This document shows, piece by piece, positions 51,583 through 60,154 of a stretch of DNA of 64,000 nucleotides. A program made the position numbers and the translations under genes. Every line of letters starts with the position of its first letter. Position 1 is the first letter of the stretch. Under the pieces are notes generated by a model, which was given only the letters and a program-made list of their open reading frames with translations, was not told the origin of the DNA and ran no database searches. Origin of the DNA: Flavobacterium lindanitolerans (GTDB taxonomy: Bacteria > Bacteroidota > Bacteroidia > Flavobacteriales > Flavobacteriaceae); the NCBI RefSeq assembly GCF_002846575.1, contig NZ_PJND01000007.1, positions 620,001-684,000 of the forward strand. Reading direction: 5' to 3'.

Positions 51583-53136
51583 ATGGCAACAATAGCAAAT
51601 CAATTTGGAATGACTGAAGCCTTGCAACAATTGGGCTTGGCGGCAATTAACGAAGGAACTTCAACAGGAAACAGCTGGTTTTCAAATGGTGAAATCATTG
51701 AAAGCTACTCTCCGGTTGACGGTCAGCTAATCGGAAAAGTAAAAACTACTACAAAAGAGGATTATGAAAAAGTAATGAAAAGCGCTACCGAAGCTTTCAA
51801 AACTTTCCGATTAATGCCGGCGCCTCAGCGTGGAGAAATTGTTCGTCAGTTTGGTCAGAAATTGCGCGAGAAAAAAGAAGCTCTGGGTAAATTGGTTTCC
51901 TATGAAATGGGTAAATCATTCCAGGAAGGTCTTGGAGAAGTTCAGGAAATGATTGATATCTGCGATTTTGCCGTTGGACTGTCCCGTCAGTTGCACGGAT
52001 TAACAATGCATTCAGAGCGTCCTGGACACAGAATGTATGAGCAGTACCATTCATTAGGAGTTGTTGGAATCATTTCTGCTTTCAACTTCCCGGTAGCCGT
52101 TTGGTCATGGAATACCGCTTTGGCATGGATCGCCGGTGATGTTTGTGTTTGGAAACCATCTGAAAAAACACCGTTATGTGGTATCGCTTGTCAAAATATC
52201 ATCGCAGAAGTCCTAAAAGAAAACAACCTTCCGGAAGGTATTTCCTGCCTGATTAACGGCGACTACAAAGTAGGTGAGTGGATGACTGCAGATGTTCGCG
52301 TTCCTTTGGTTTCTGCAACAGGTTCAACAAGAATGGGAAAAATAGTAGCTCAGGCTGTAGCCGGACGTTTAGGGAAATCATTATTGGAGTTAGGAGGAAA
52401 CAATGCTATCATCGTAACTCCGGATGCAGATATTAAAATGACAGTTATCGGAGCTGTTTTTGGCGCTGTAGGAACTGCAGGACAAAGATGTACTTCAACA
52501 CGTCGTCTGATTATTCACGAAAGCATTTACGATAAGGTAAAAGATGCTATTGTGGCTGCTTACGGGCAATTGAAAATAGGAAACCCATTAGACCAAAACA
52601 ATCACGTTGGGCCGCTTATCGACACACATGCAGTTGAAATGTACAACAAAGCTTTGGAAAAGGTAGTAGCTGAAGGCGGTAAAATTATCGTTGAAGGTGG
52701 CGTTCTTTCTGGCGAAGGTTATGAAAGTGGATGTTATGTGAAACCGGCAATTGCTGAAGCAGACAACTCTTTTGAAATCGTACAGCACGAAACATTTGCA
52801 CCAGTTTTATACCTGTTGAAATATTCTGGAGAAGTTGAAAATGCAATCGACCTTCAAAATGGTGTGGCACAAGGATTATCTTCAGCAATCATGACAAACA
52901 ATTTGCGTGAAGCGGAAAGATTCCTTTCTGTTGCAGGTTCTGACTGTGGAATTGCAAACGTAAACATCGGAACTTCTGGTGCTGAAATCGGTGGTGCTTT
53001 TGGTGGTGAAAAAGAAACCGGAGGCGGCCGTGAATCAGGTTCTGACGCATGGAAAGTATATATGAGAAGACAAACGAATACAATCAACTATACTACCAAG
53101 TTGCCTTTGGCACAAGGAATCAAGTTTGATTTGTAA
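51583..53136 (+). CDS. amaB: ALDH7-type aldehyde dehydrogenase (aminoadipate-semialdehyde dehydrogenase-like)
   Basis: A 517-aa NAD-dependent aldehyde dehydrogenase of the ALDH7/antiquitin group, whose best-known reaction oxidises alpha-aminoadipate semialdehyde in lysine breakdown. The catalytic Cys is in GTAGQRCTSTRR, the general-base Glu in LLELGGNN, and the NAD-binding motif is in SATGSTRMG. The C-terminal GGAFGGEKETGGGRESGSD stretch is characteristic of this group. Cytoplasmic. The neighbours are unrelated, so substrate rests on family only. It ends at a terminator followed by a strong inverted repeat. Confidence 0.92.
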   Translation: MATIANQFGMTEALQQLGLAAINEGTSTGNSWFSNGEIIESYSPVDGQLIGKVKTTTKEDYEKVMKSATEAFKTFRLMPAPQRGEIVRQFGQKLREKKEALGKLVSYEMGKSFQEGLGEVQEMIDICDFAVGLSRQLHGLTMHSERPGHRMYEQYHSLGVVGIISAFNFPVAVWSWNTALAWIAGDVCVWKPSEKTPLCGIACQNIIAEVLKENNLPEGISCLINGDYKVGEWMTADVRVPLVSATGSTRMGKIVAQAVAGRLGKSLLELGGNNAIIVTPDADIKMTVIGAVFGAVGTAGQRCTSTRRLIIHESIYDKVKDAIVAAYGQLKIGNPLDQNNHVGPLIDTHAVEMYNKALEKVVAEGGKIIVEGGVLSGEGYESGCYVKPAIAEADNSFEIVQHETFAPVLYLLKYSGEVENAIDLQNGVAQGLSSAIMTNNLREAERFLSVAGSDCGIANVNIGTSGAEIGGAFGGEKETGGGRESGSDAWKVYMRRQTNTINYTTKLPLAQGIKFDL

Positions 53137-53157
53137 GATTTAGCTATTCTTAATAAT

Positions 53158-53185
53158 AAAGTCCTGCTGAAAAGCGGGACTTTTT
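53158..53185 (+). terminator. terminator of the aldehyde dehydrogenase gene
   Basis: AAAGTCCTGCT (53158-53168) with AGCGGGACTTT (53173-53183), loop GAAA, one G-U pair, T run at the end. Confidence 0.85.
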
Positions 53186-53186
53186 G

Positions 53187-53245
53187 CTTTGCGGCTCTGC
53201 GCCTTTGCGAGCAACTATTTCACGTAAAGGCGCAGAGCCGCAAAG
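53187..53245. repeat. GC-rich REP-like inverted repeat
   Basis: Two 23-nt arms (53187-53209 and 53223-53245) with 22 of 23 bases complementary and a 13-nt loop. The arms (CTTTGCGGCTCTGCGCC...) are much richer in GC than the surroundings. The core resembles palindromic intergenic elements I associate with Flavobacterium. Lies directly after the terminator. Confidence 0.85.
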
Positions 53246-53399
53246 TTCCTAGATAATGGAAATTTGGTGTAAACTCCCCGATAATCATTTTACATTTCCC
53301 GGAATAAAAACCTTTCGTCAAAAGAGCCAAGCCATTGGTCAAATGAATTTTCCGGTGTATTGCTGAACTGCGTACTTCGTGCAAAAAATAAATTTTGAC

Positions 53400-54299
53400 A
53401 TGAAGAAACTGGTTTTTTATTGGGTACTATTTTTTGCTTCAATTGCAGGCAAAGCGCAAACAGGCATTTCAGGACAAGTCAAGGCAGATTATGTGCCTTT
53501 TTCTAATTATATACGCCCTATTGATAGTGTAAAGACAGATTCCAAGAGTGATTTTAAGAGAGTACAAGCCGCTCTGGAAATACCGCTCTCTCTTAAAATG
53601 GTTGATGAGAATAAGCCAAAATTGTGGTCGCTGTATCTTCAGGGAAGCTATGCTGCTATGGAAAACAAATATTATGACGAGAAATTGTTTCCTGCGGAAT
53701 TGTTGAATGCCCAGATAGGATTGAAACATATCCGGCCTATTGGAGGCAAGTGGTCCATGATGGCAACCTTGTCTGTGGGTATCTATACCGATTTGGAACA
53801 GATTACTATTGACGATGTTTTGCTTCAGGGAGGAGTGCTTTTTATCAAAAATTTCAAGCCTAATTTGGCATTCGGATTTGGCCCGGTATTGACCAATGCA
53901 TTTGGTATTCCTATGGTTTTGCCCGGAATTTATTTCAATTGGGAAACTCAAACAGCATTGCATTTTAAGATAGCATTTCCTGAAGGTGCCGAAATAGGCT
54001 ATAGATTCACACCGAATTTTGACTTAAAAGCAGTGGTAGAATTGGATGGTATGACAGCCGAAGTTTCTCGGGATGGAAAATCAAAACTGTTAGGCTATCA
54101 GCAAATCATTGCAGGAATACGCCCCCAATTTAAATTAGGCGAACATTGGACAATTGATTTTACGGCTGGCTCTACGCTTACACGCTCTTTTCAGACAAAT
54201 GACAGAAAGCTTAGCGATATTTTTAAAGAAAAGGATATGGCCAATCCAAAATTTTCGACTACGTTTTATGGTGCGGCAGCTTTAAAATGGAAGTTTTAG
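53400..54299 (+). CDS. outer-membrane beta-barrel protein, possibly DUF6268 family
   Basis: A 299-aa protein with a signal peptide (MKKLVFYWVLFF..., ending GKAQ). I start at the ATG at 53400, since the upstream in-frame ATG at 53379 only adds MQKINFD before the signal. The mature part shows alternating strands and ends AALKWKF, typical of an outer-membrane barrel. It resembles DUF6268 proteins from memory; this is not certain. It converges on, and nearly touches (1 nt), a LytTR response-regulator gene. Function unknown. Confidence 0.7.
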   Translation: MKKLVFYWVLFFASIAGKAQTGISGQVKADYVPFSNYIRPIDSVKTDSKSDFKRVQAALEIPLSLKMVDENKPKLWSLYLQGSYAAMENKYYDEKLFPAELLNAQIGLKHIRPIGGKWSMMATLSVGIYTDLEQITIDDVLLQGGVLFIKNFKPNLAFGFGPVLTNAFGIPMVLPGIYFNWETQTALHFKIAFPEGAEIGYRFTPNFDLKAVVELDGMTAEVSRDGKSKLLGYQQIIAGIRPQFKLGEHWTIDFTAGSTLTRSFQTNDRKLSDIFKEKDMANPKFSTTFYGAAALKWKF

Positions 54300-54300
54300 A

Positions 54301-55047
54301 TTATCGGCTTAACAGGTTTTTATAAACTACCTCTTTCAGGAGTGCCTCTCTGCGTGTTCTTGAAATAGGTAGTTGCTGCCCGTTAATAGAAAGACGGCCG
54401 CCTGCTATAGAATCGATATGATCAATATTTACCAAAAAGGATTTATGAATCCTGAAAAACTTTTCTTTAGGAAGCGTTTCTTCCAGCGAAATCATAGTCT
54501 GATGGATAATCAGGACTTGATTTTTGAAATGCAACTTGGCATAGTTCTGCATTCCTTCGATATAAAGAATATCCATCCAGGATATTTTTTGGAAACCTTC
54601 ACCCTGGCGGATATATAGAAAAGGGTCAGCCTGAACCTGCTGTTTTGCAGAAGCGGTTAATGAAAACAGTTGCTGAGCTTTTAAAGATGCCTGATAAAAT
54701 CGTTGAAATGTGATAGGTTTCAGCAGATAGTCTACTATTTGAAGACGATATCCTTCCAAAGCATGTTCAGAATAGGCTGTCGTAAAAATTACCATTGGTG
54801 GGCGTTCCAGAGAATCTAAAAATTCCAGACCCGAGAGATAAGGCATGTTAATATCCAGAAACAGTAAATCGACCAGCCCTTTTTGGACGTATTCTGAAGC
54901 TTCGAGAGCCGAAGCACAGGAACCGATAACTTCCAAAAAATCTATTTTTTCAATAAAATCGATAATGCTATGCCGCGCCAATGGCTCATCATCAATAACG
55001 AGACAATGAATCATCACTTTAGAAGACTGGTCCGCATTCATATTCAT
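54301..55047 (-). CDS. LytTR-family response regulator
   Basis: A 248-aa response regulator. The receiver domain (about 12-125) has the acidic pocket IDDEPLAR, the phospho-acceptor Asp in LLFLDINMPYLSG, the conserved Thr/Ser in IFTTAYSEHA and Lys in DYLLKPI. The LytTR DNA-binding domain (about 150-245) has FRIHKSFLVNIDHI and LPISRTRR. It is paired with the sensor kinase gene just upstream, separated by 1 nt. The ATG at 55014 gives the usual family start (MIHCLVIDDEP), so the 11 extra residues are doubtful. Targets are unknown; the adjacent barrel gene is a candidate. Confidence 0.92.
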   Translation of the reverse strand: MNMNADQSSKVMIHCLVIDDEPLARHSIIDFIEKIDFLEVIGSCASALEASEYVQKGLVDLLFLDINMPYLSGLEFLDSLERPPMVIFTTAYSEHALEGYRLQIVDYLLKPITFQRFYQASLKAQQLFSLTASAKQQVQADPFLYIRQGEGFQKISWMDILYIEGMQNYAKLHFKNQVLIIHQTMISLEETLPKEKFFRIHKSFLVNIDHIDSIAGGRLSINGQQLPISRTRREALLKEVVYKNLLSR

Positions 55048-55048
55048 A

Positions 55049-56092
55049 TCAATTGAGTGCTAAATTAAGAATAATTGTATACGTATCTTTCGTTTTCTCA
55101 ATAGATAAATCATAACGACATGGATATTGGATATCAAGCCTCTTGCGCACATTTTCCAATCCAAGTCCATGATCATTAGATGATGGTTTATACTGTTCAG
55201 TATATGAATTTTTTATTTTTAGCATGAGATCATTTCCTTCCTGTCTGCACAACAGATTTACGTAACCATTTTCATGAGGAAGCCTTGAAACGTGTTTAAA
55301 AGCATTTTCTACTAATGGCATCAACAGTAATGGTGTGATTTGTAGGCTACCGTTTTGGATTTCCCATCGGCAATCCACATCCAATTCATTTCCCCAACGT
55401 ACTTGCTCAATACCGACAAGATTTTTCAGATATTTGATTTCCGCATCCAGCATTACATATTCACGATTGGACTGATACAATTGGTAACGCAGAATATCCG
55501 AAAATTTGACAAGCAACTCAGAAGCAAGAGGCACATTGCGTTGCATGAGAATATGAATGTGATTGAGCACATTAAACATCAGGTGCGGATTGATCTGATC
55601 CTGCAATATCTTGATTTGGGCTTCCAGGTGATTTTGCTTTAACAGGGCGTGCTTTTTTTCCATTATGCCATGCTCCTGATAAAAACGCAGGCCGCAGGCT
55701 GTACCATTTACTAATAAAGCCGCCGGAATCGCGGTGTAAAAACGGAACCAGAAATGTTCTAAAACAGGTAATTTGGATTGAGGATAAATACCTCGTATTT
55801 CATAACTTGAAAACACGACAGATATCAGTGCGAGGCATCCGGCCAGAAGGAATACCATAAAAACAAACTGAGCTCCAAAAAAGCCCATCCTGTTTTTGTT
55901 CAAAGCTTTAGGTAGCAAAACATCGCTTAGCGTATGAGCAATAGTAATGGAAAATACTAAGAAAAGCAGTGCCTGGTAGACAGCATGTAAGAAATTAAAA
56001 TCCTGGATCATCTGTGACCAGATGGCAAAACCTAAGGCACACCAAAATACACTTATAAATAGCCAATGCTTGTATTGAGAATTTTTTTTCAT
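55049..56092 (-). CDS. LytS/YehU-type sensor histidine kinase
   Basis: A 347-aa membrane kinase. I start at the ATG at 56092 (MKKNSQYKHWL); the 30 additional residues of the longer frame do not fit and lie over a likely promoter region. Four hydrophobic segments fill about residues 10-140. A helical region (EHGIMEKKHALLKQNHLEAQIKILQDQ) leads to the phospho-acceptor His in QINPHLMFNVLNH. The ATPase part has PLLLMPLVENAFKHV (N-box) and GLGLENVRKRLDIQYP (G-box). It lacks a recognisable sensor domain. It phosphorylates the LytTR regulator encoded next. Confidence 0.92.
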   Translation of the reverse strand: MKKNSQYKHWLFISVFWCALGFAIWSQMIQDFNFLHAVYQALLFLVFSITIAHTLSDVLLPKALNKNRMGFFGAQFVFMVFLLAGCLALISVVFSSYEIRGIYPQSKLPVLEHFWFRFYTAIPAALLVNGTACGLRFYQEHGIMEKKHALLKQNHLEAQIKILQDQINPHLMFNVLNHIHILMQRNVPLASELLVKFSDILRYQLYQSNREYVMLDAEIKYLKNLVGIEQVRWGNELDVDCRWEIQNGSLQITPLLLMPLVENAFKHVSRLPHENGYVNLLCRQEGNDLMLKIKNSYTEQYKPSSNDHGLGLENVRKRLDIQYPCRYDLSIEKTKDTYTIILNLALN

Positions 56093-56235
56093 GAGAAAAG
56101 GCAAAGATAATCTTGCTTCGTTAAATTTTCGAATATACAAAGAAGGAAAGATTATTGCTTTTTTTGAAAAATATTTGACCAACTGTATCTACAGATTGAC
56201 TAAAAGCAGATGTGGCAGTAAAAAAACATCCGGTT

Positions 56236-57195
56236 TTACTTCTCCCACAAACTATCCGTAAAATATTGTTTGCCATCTAAAAAGTTTTCAACAACCTTAA
56301 AATTCAACTGATTTGCCAAATCCTCAATTTCTGCAAAACTGTATTTTTTAGAAAGTTCTGTCCAAATGGTTTCGTTTTTTTCAAAACTAAACGATGTGTT
56401 TAGTACCCGACTGTAAAATTGCTGTTGGATTAAGCTGTACAGATAGCTATTGACTTCGCCATTTTCAGGATTATAGTGGCAGTAAAAATCAAATTGATCT
56501 ATGGCAATATCTGCATCCAGTTCCTTGTTAATCCTATGTAGCAGGTTCATATTGAATGCTTTGGTAATTCCATGCGGGTCGTCATAAGCAGCCTGTATAA
56601 CTCTGGGGTCTTTTTGTAAATCAATGCCTAGCAATAATTTATCACCCTTTTTCATTCCGGACGAAAATTTTTGAAGTAAACCAAATACATCTTCCTTTTT
56701 ATAATTGCCAATATTGCCGCCCAGAAAAAGAAACAGGTTTGGAGTGTCATCTTTTGCTATATCTTCAAGCACATCAAAATAATCGCCAATTTTCGATTCC
56801 ATTTTGAGTTTTGGCAAGGCAGAGAGCAGGTCTTCTTCCAGAATTAATATGGCTTCTTCAGATATGTCAATAGGCATATAGGTGAAATCTGCATCTTTAT
56901 TCAGGAAAGTCTTTAATAACTGCTTTGTTTTTGTGCCGTCACCAGAACCAAACTCCACAATATTGAATTTTCCTTTAAAAGCCATTTTATCCAAAATGGT
57001 ATCAGATTGCCAGGACAGGATTTCCAACTCGCAATTGGTAGGGTAGTACTCGGGCATTTTCATGATTTGCCGGAATATCTGACTTCCGTTATCATCATAA
57101 AAATATTTAGAGGACAAGTGTTTCTTTTTTGAAGTCAATCCTTCAAGGACATCTTCCGCAAAAGCGGTATAATGGATGGGTTGTGCAGTATTCAT
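56236..57195 (-). CDS. egtD: L-histidine N-alpha-methyltransferase EgtD
   Basis: A 319-aa SAM-dependent enzyme that trimethylates histidine to hercynine, the first step of ergothioneine synthesis. The start is the ATG at 57195, as the longer frame begins at TTG. The N-terminal region has SKYFYDDNGSQIFRQIMKMPEYYPTNCE; the SAM-binding motif is EFGSGDGTKT, followed by YMPIDISEEAI and FLFLGGNIGNYKKE, all typical of EgtD/DUF2260. Cytoplasmic. 6 nt after egtB, so the two are co-transcribed. Confidence 0.92.
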   Translation of the reverse strand: MNTAQPIHYTAFAEDVLEGLTSKKKHLSSKYFYDDNGSQIFRQIMKMPEYYPTNCELEILSWQSDTILDKMAFKGKFNIVEFGSGDGTKTKQLLKTFLNKDADFTYMPIDISEEAILILEEDLLSALPKLKMESKIGDYFDVLEDIAKDDTPNLFLFLGGNIGNYKKEDVFGLLQKFSSGMKKGDKLLLGIDLQKDPRVIQAAYDDPHGITKAFNMNLLHRINKELDADIAIDQFDFYCHYNPENGEVNSYLYSLIQQQFYSRVLNTSFSFEKNETIWTELSKKYSFAEIEDLANQLNFKVVENFLDGKQYFTDSLWEK

Positions 57196-57201
57196 AAGCA
57201 A

Positions 57202-58347
57202 TTATTTTGCGAGACGAATGCCGTTGAACTGCCAGCGTTCATGGGCATGAAAAAAGTTTCTGTATGTTTTTCGGTCATGCTGTGGTGGCGTGGCACAGGA
57301 AGCGCCACGGAGTACCATCTGATTGACCATGAATTTTCCGTTATATTCTCCGATAGCGCCTTCGGGTTTTTTAAAATTCGGATAGGGCAGGTAAGCGCTG
57401 TTTGTCCATTCCCAACGCTTTCCCCAATTGAATTTGTCGGCAGCAGCTTCCCATTCGAATTCGGTTGGCAGTCGCATTTTTTTCCAGGCTGCAAAAGCAG
57501 CAGCTTCATAAAAGCTGATGTGTGTCAGGATAGCTTCTGGATTTAATTTTTCCAATCCGCCTAAAGTGTAATTGTGCCATTCTCCATCAATCTTATGCCA
57601 GTATAAGGGTGCCTCAATTTTGTTTTCGGTAACCCAGGACCAGCCTTCATCCAACCAATAATCAAAATTCGTATAGCCGCCATTAGAAATGAACTCCAGA
57701 TATTCCGCATTGGTCACCAGCGATTTTGAAATTTCAAAATCATGCAGGTATACTTTATGTCTTCCATGTTCATTGTCAAATGAAAATCCTTCCCCTTCAA
57801 ATCCTATTTCATAAATACCTTCTTCGAGCTTTACAAAACCGGTTTCTTCATTTTCCTGTTTTTCCCAATCAATATTTTCGTCATATACGGGGAAAATAGG
57901 ATTGTTTCCAAGAATATATTTAATGTCGGTAATAAGCAGTTCCTGATGTTGCTGTTCATGATTCAATCCCAATTCGATTAAGTCTTTTAACTCTTCCGAT
58001 TTAAGCTGTAACAGTATTTGCATATGCATGTCTACATAAGAACGGTATTCAAATACTTCATGAACGCCCGGACGGGTAATGTTTCCCCTATCCGCTCTAA
58101 AAACACGTTTGCCTACAAAATTGTAGTAGCTGTTGAATAAGAAGCTAAAATCGTCATCGAACAGTTTATAATCCGGAAGATGATCGTTTAAGACGAACTG
58201 TTCAAAAAACCATGTAGTATGTGCCAGATGCCATTTTGGAGGACTTACAAAATCAGCAGGCTGCGGTACAAAATCTTCTGTAGTCAGTGCATTACAGAGG
58301 TGTTCAGTGTGTTTTCTAATAGAATTGTATCGGTCTGAAAGTGTCAT
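57202..58347 (-). CDS. egtB: ergothioneine biosynthesis sulfoxide synthase EgtB
   Basis: A 381-aa non-haem iron enzyme joining a sulfur substrate (gamma-glutamyl-cysteine or cysteine) to hercynine. The N-terminal DinB-like domain has the iron ligands in KWHLAHTTWFFEQF and NHEQQHQELL. The C-terminal formylglycine-generating-enzyme-like domain has FYEAAAFAAWKKMRLPTEFEWEAAA, RWEWTNSAYLPYP and the terminal VLRGASCATPPQHDRKTYRNFF. The length fits. It precedes egtD in a two-gene operon. No egtA, egtC or egtE is nearby, so the sulfur substrate and later steps are open. Confidence 0.92.
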   Translation of the reverse strand: MTLSDRYNSIRKHTEHLCNALTTEDFVPQPADFVSPPKWHLAHTTWFFEQFVLNDHLPDYKLFDDDFSFLFNSYYNFVGKRVFRADRGNITRPGVHEVFEYRSYVDMHMQILLQLKSEELKDLIELGLNHEQQHQELLITDIKYILGNNPIFPVYDENIDWEKQENEETGFVKLEEGIYEIGFEGEGFSFDNEHGRHKVYLHDFEISKSLVTNAEYLEFISNGGYTNFDYWLDEGWSWVTENKIEAPLYWHKIDGEWHNYTLGGLEKLNPEAILTHISFYEAAAFAAWKKMRLPTEFEWEAAADKFNWGKRWEWTNSAYLPYPNFKKPEGAIGEYNGKFMVNQMVLRGASCATPPQHDRKTYRNFFHAHERWQFNGIRLAK

Positions 58348-58652
58348 TTTTTGGGTGAGTTTGTATACCTAATTTACAAATAATGTTTTACAGCTTCTTT
58401 CAAACCGGCTGATTTTAACCTATTTATAACATTGCTAAAAAAAATAAATAATCCAGGCAACCTTTTTAAAAGTTTTGCATCTATATAGAAATTGCTATGA
58501 AAAAGATTCCATTGTAACGGCATAGAAACCCGGAAACTATATTTGACAGCAACTGCGAAAACTATCAATCTTTTGCTTCAGGTTTGGTTATGATTACTGC
58601 AGCTGCATGTCACGTTATTCCGAAAGTGTGACTGTCGCGTTACAACCGGAAT
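58348..58652. other. gene-free upstream region of the egt operon
   Basis: About 300 bp without a convincing ORF: a 64-codon frame at 58374-58568 shows no protein-like features. No clear TTTG/TAnnTTTG pair was found for egtB. The stretch near 58595-58650 is locally richer in GC (CTGCAGCTGCATG, GTGACTGTCGCG). Confidence 0.4.
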
Positions 58653-58683
58653 AAAAAAAGTCCCAATATTACCGGGACTTTTT
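58653..58683. terminator. hairpin terminator, upper copy
   Basis: AAAAAAAGTCCC (58653-58664) pairs with GGGACTTTTT (58674-58683), with A and T runs on both sides, so it can work in either direction. Confidence 0.8.
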
Positions 58684-58704
58684 CTTTTGCGGAAATAGGA
58701 AAAC

Positions 58705-58737
58705 AAAAAATCCGATTCTTTTTAGGAACCGGATTTT
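58705..58737 (-). terminator. terminator of the small barrel protein gene
   Basis: AAAATCCG (58707-58714) with CGGATTTT (58730-58737), inner TTC/GAA pairing and one mismatch; the minus strand continues into T residues, 23 nt past the stop codon. Confidence 0.75.
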
Positions 58738-58759
58738 GAATATGCTGTTTATTTTATAA

Positions 58760-59245
58760 TTATAGATTGAACGAAGCGCCAATATGGAAAACAAACTGAT
58801 TGTTCAGGCGGTCATATCCAAATACATCACTTTTATATTTTGCAATTGGAACGCTAAATTCCGTAAACAAACCGAAACCTTGCGAGAAGAAATAGCGTCC
58901 GCCTAAATGGGCACCAAAATTTCTTAAGCCTAAATCCAGACCCGGATAGATATCTACATTTTCCGGCAAGCCCATCACATTTCCGATGTTTGCATTAAAA
59001 CGCGCTTTCAAATCGAAACGGTCTTCAAATTTAGAGCCGTCGCCATCAACGCCCAACAGATATGTGGTGTATCCACCAATAGACATGTTTTCTCCGATTC
59101 CATAGTCATAAGTAGCCATGATTCCTGTTGCATGATCCTGAAAGTTGGCACCTACCTGAAACTTCTTGTCGCCTTTTCCGCTAAAAGCCTGTGCGTTTCC
59201 AAGAAAAGCACTTAAAAGCAAACCAATTGTTATAATTTTCTTCAT
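58760..59245 (-). CDS. small outer-membrane beta-barrel-like protein
   Basis: A 161-aa protein with a signal peptide (ends GNAQ) and a Gly/aromatic-rich mature part of alternating strands ending HIGASFNL, like a small barrel. QAFSGKGDKKFQVGANFQDHATGI is the conserved-looking start; from memory this matches a Flavobacteriaceae family (perhaps DUF6646), not confirmed. Function unknown. It has its own promoter and two terminators downstream. Confidence 0.7.
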   Translation of the reverse strand: MKKIITIGLLLSAFLGNAQAFSGKGDKKFQVGANFQDHATGIMATYDYGIGENMSIGGYTTYLLGVDGDGSKFEDRFDLKARFNANIGNVMGLPENVDIYPGLDLGLRNFGAHLGGRYFFSQGFGLFTEFSVPIAKYKSDVFGYDRLNNQFVFHIGASFNL

Positions 59246-59261
59246 GATTAAAAATTTTATG

Positions 59262-59296
59262 CAAATATACTCGAATTTTATAATTTTTTAAACAAA
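59262..59296 (-). promoter_or_regulatory. promoter of the small barrel protein gene
   Basis: On the minus strand TTTG (59293-59296) precedes TATATTTG (59262-59269) by 23 nt; 16 nt before the ATG. It overlaps nothing but abuts the stop of the upstream phosphoesterase gene. Confidence 0.6.
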
Positions 59297-60025
59297 TTAA
59301 TTTCGGCCACTTTCTTCAGGATATAACAAGTAAACCGGATCGCTTTGCCAATATTCTTTTGTTTGAATATCCAGAATAGTCAAAGGGCCTTTAAAAGCAG
59401 CTCCTGTATCAACATTCCAGATGTTTGCCTTATTCACAGGAACGGTTTCTCCAATTCGGGTTACCGGTGTATGGCCAATAAAAATTTCAGTGTAAAGATT
59501 GAATCTTTTTGGATAAAAAGGACTGTCTTTTTCAATAGAACTGTCAAGCGAAAGTGCATTTTCCCACAAGGTGCGTTCCCAATAAAACATTTTTGGGAAA
59601 TATTCATAGGTAACTCCGTTGAGGTTGGTAAACCCGGCATGGACAAACAAACGATTATGTTCGTCCAGATGGTAATTTTCTAAAGTTTTAAGAAAATCAA
59701 TATGAGCCTGTTTTTTTTCCTGAGACAGTATGCTATATTTTTCCATAGTCAGGCGACCGCCATGATTGAACCATTGCGGGTTGTCCTTTTTTACTTCCAA
59801 CCATTGCAACAGCAGGTCGTCATGGTTTCCTCTTAAAAAAATGCAATTATGTGTGGTTTTCAGAGCAATTAAAAAATCAATTACTTCCGGAGATTCGCTC
59901 CAGCCGTCAACATAATCCCCAAGAAAAATCAAGGTATCATTAGTGGTTACGTTGGCTCTTTTAAAAATCTGGTGCAGGGCTTTTAATCCGCCATGGATAT
60001 CTCCAATGATTAAAGTTCTGTTCAT
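59297..60025 (-). CDS. metallophosphoesterase (PrpE/ApaH-like serine/threonine phosphatase family)
   Basis: A 242-aa calcineurin-like phosphoesterase. I start at the ATG at 60025 (MNRTLIIGDIHGG), since the longer frame adds seven residues in front of the first strand. Metal-binding motifs are GDIHGG, GDYVDGW, RGNHDD and FIGHTPV with the intervening His in FVHAGF. This set is typical of bacterial PPP-type phosphatases; substrates may be phosphoproteins or dinucleotide polyphosphates. Cytoplasmic, single gene, divergent from the DUF5686 gene. Confidence 0.9.
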   Translation of the reverse strand: MNRTLIIGDIHGGLKALHQIFKRANVTTNDTLIFLGDYVDGWSESPEVIDFLIALKTTHNCIFLRGNHDDLLLQWLEVKKDNPQWFNHGGRLTMEKYSILSQEKKQAHIDFLKTLENYHLDEHNRLFVHAGFTNLNGVTYEYFPKMFYWERTLWENALSLDSSIEKDSPFYPKRFNLYTEIFIGHTPVTRIGETVPVNKANIWNVDTGAAFKGPLTILDIQTKEYWQSDPVYLLYPEESGRN

Positions 60026-60154
60026 TCTATAAAGTATTGTTTTCAAATATCATAAAAAACTATTGATTATATAAAAGAATAATTCACATTTAGCGTTTAG
60101 TTAGGATTGAAAAAGAAAATATTTGATTTAAAATTCTGACTTTTAAAAACTACT

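Noticed and set aside
58374..58568. 64-codon minus-strand frame upstream of egtB
   Set aside because: No recognisable features and no promoter; probably chance.
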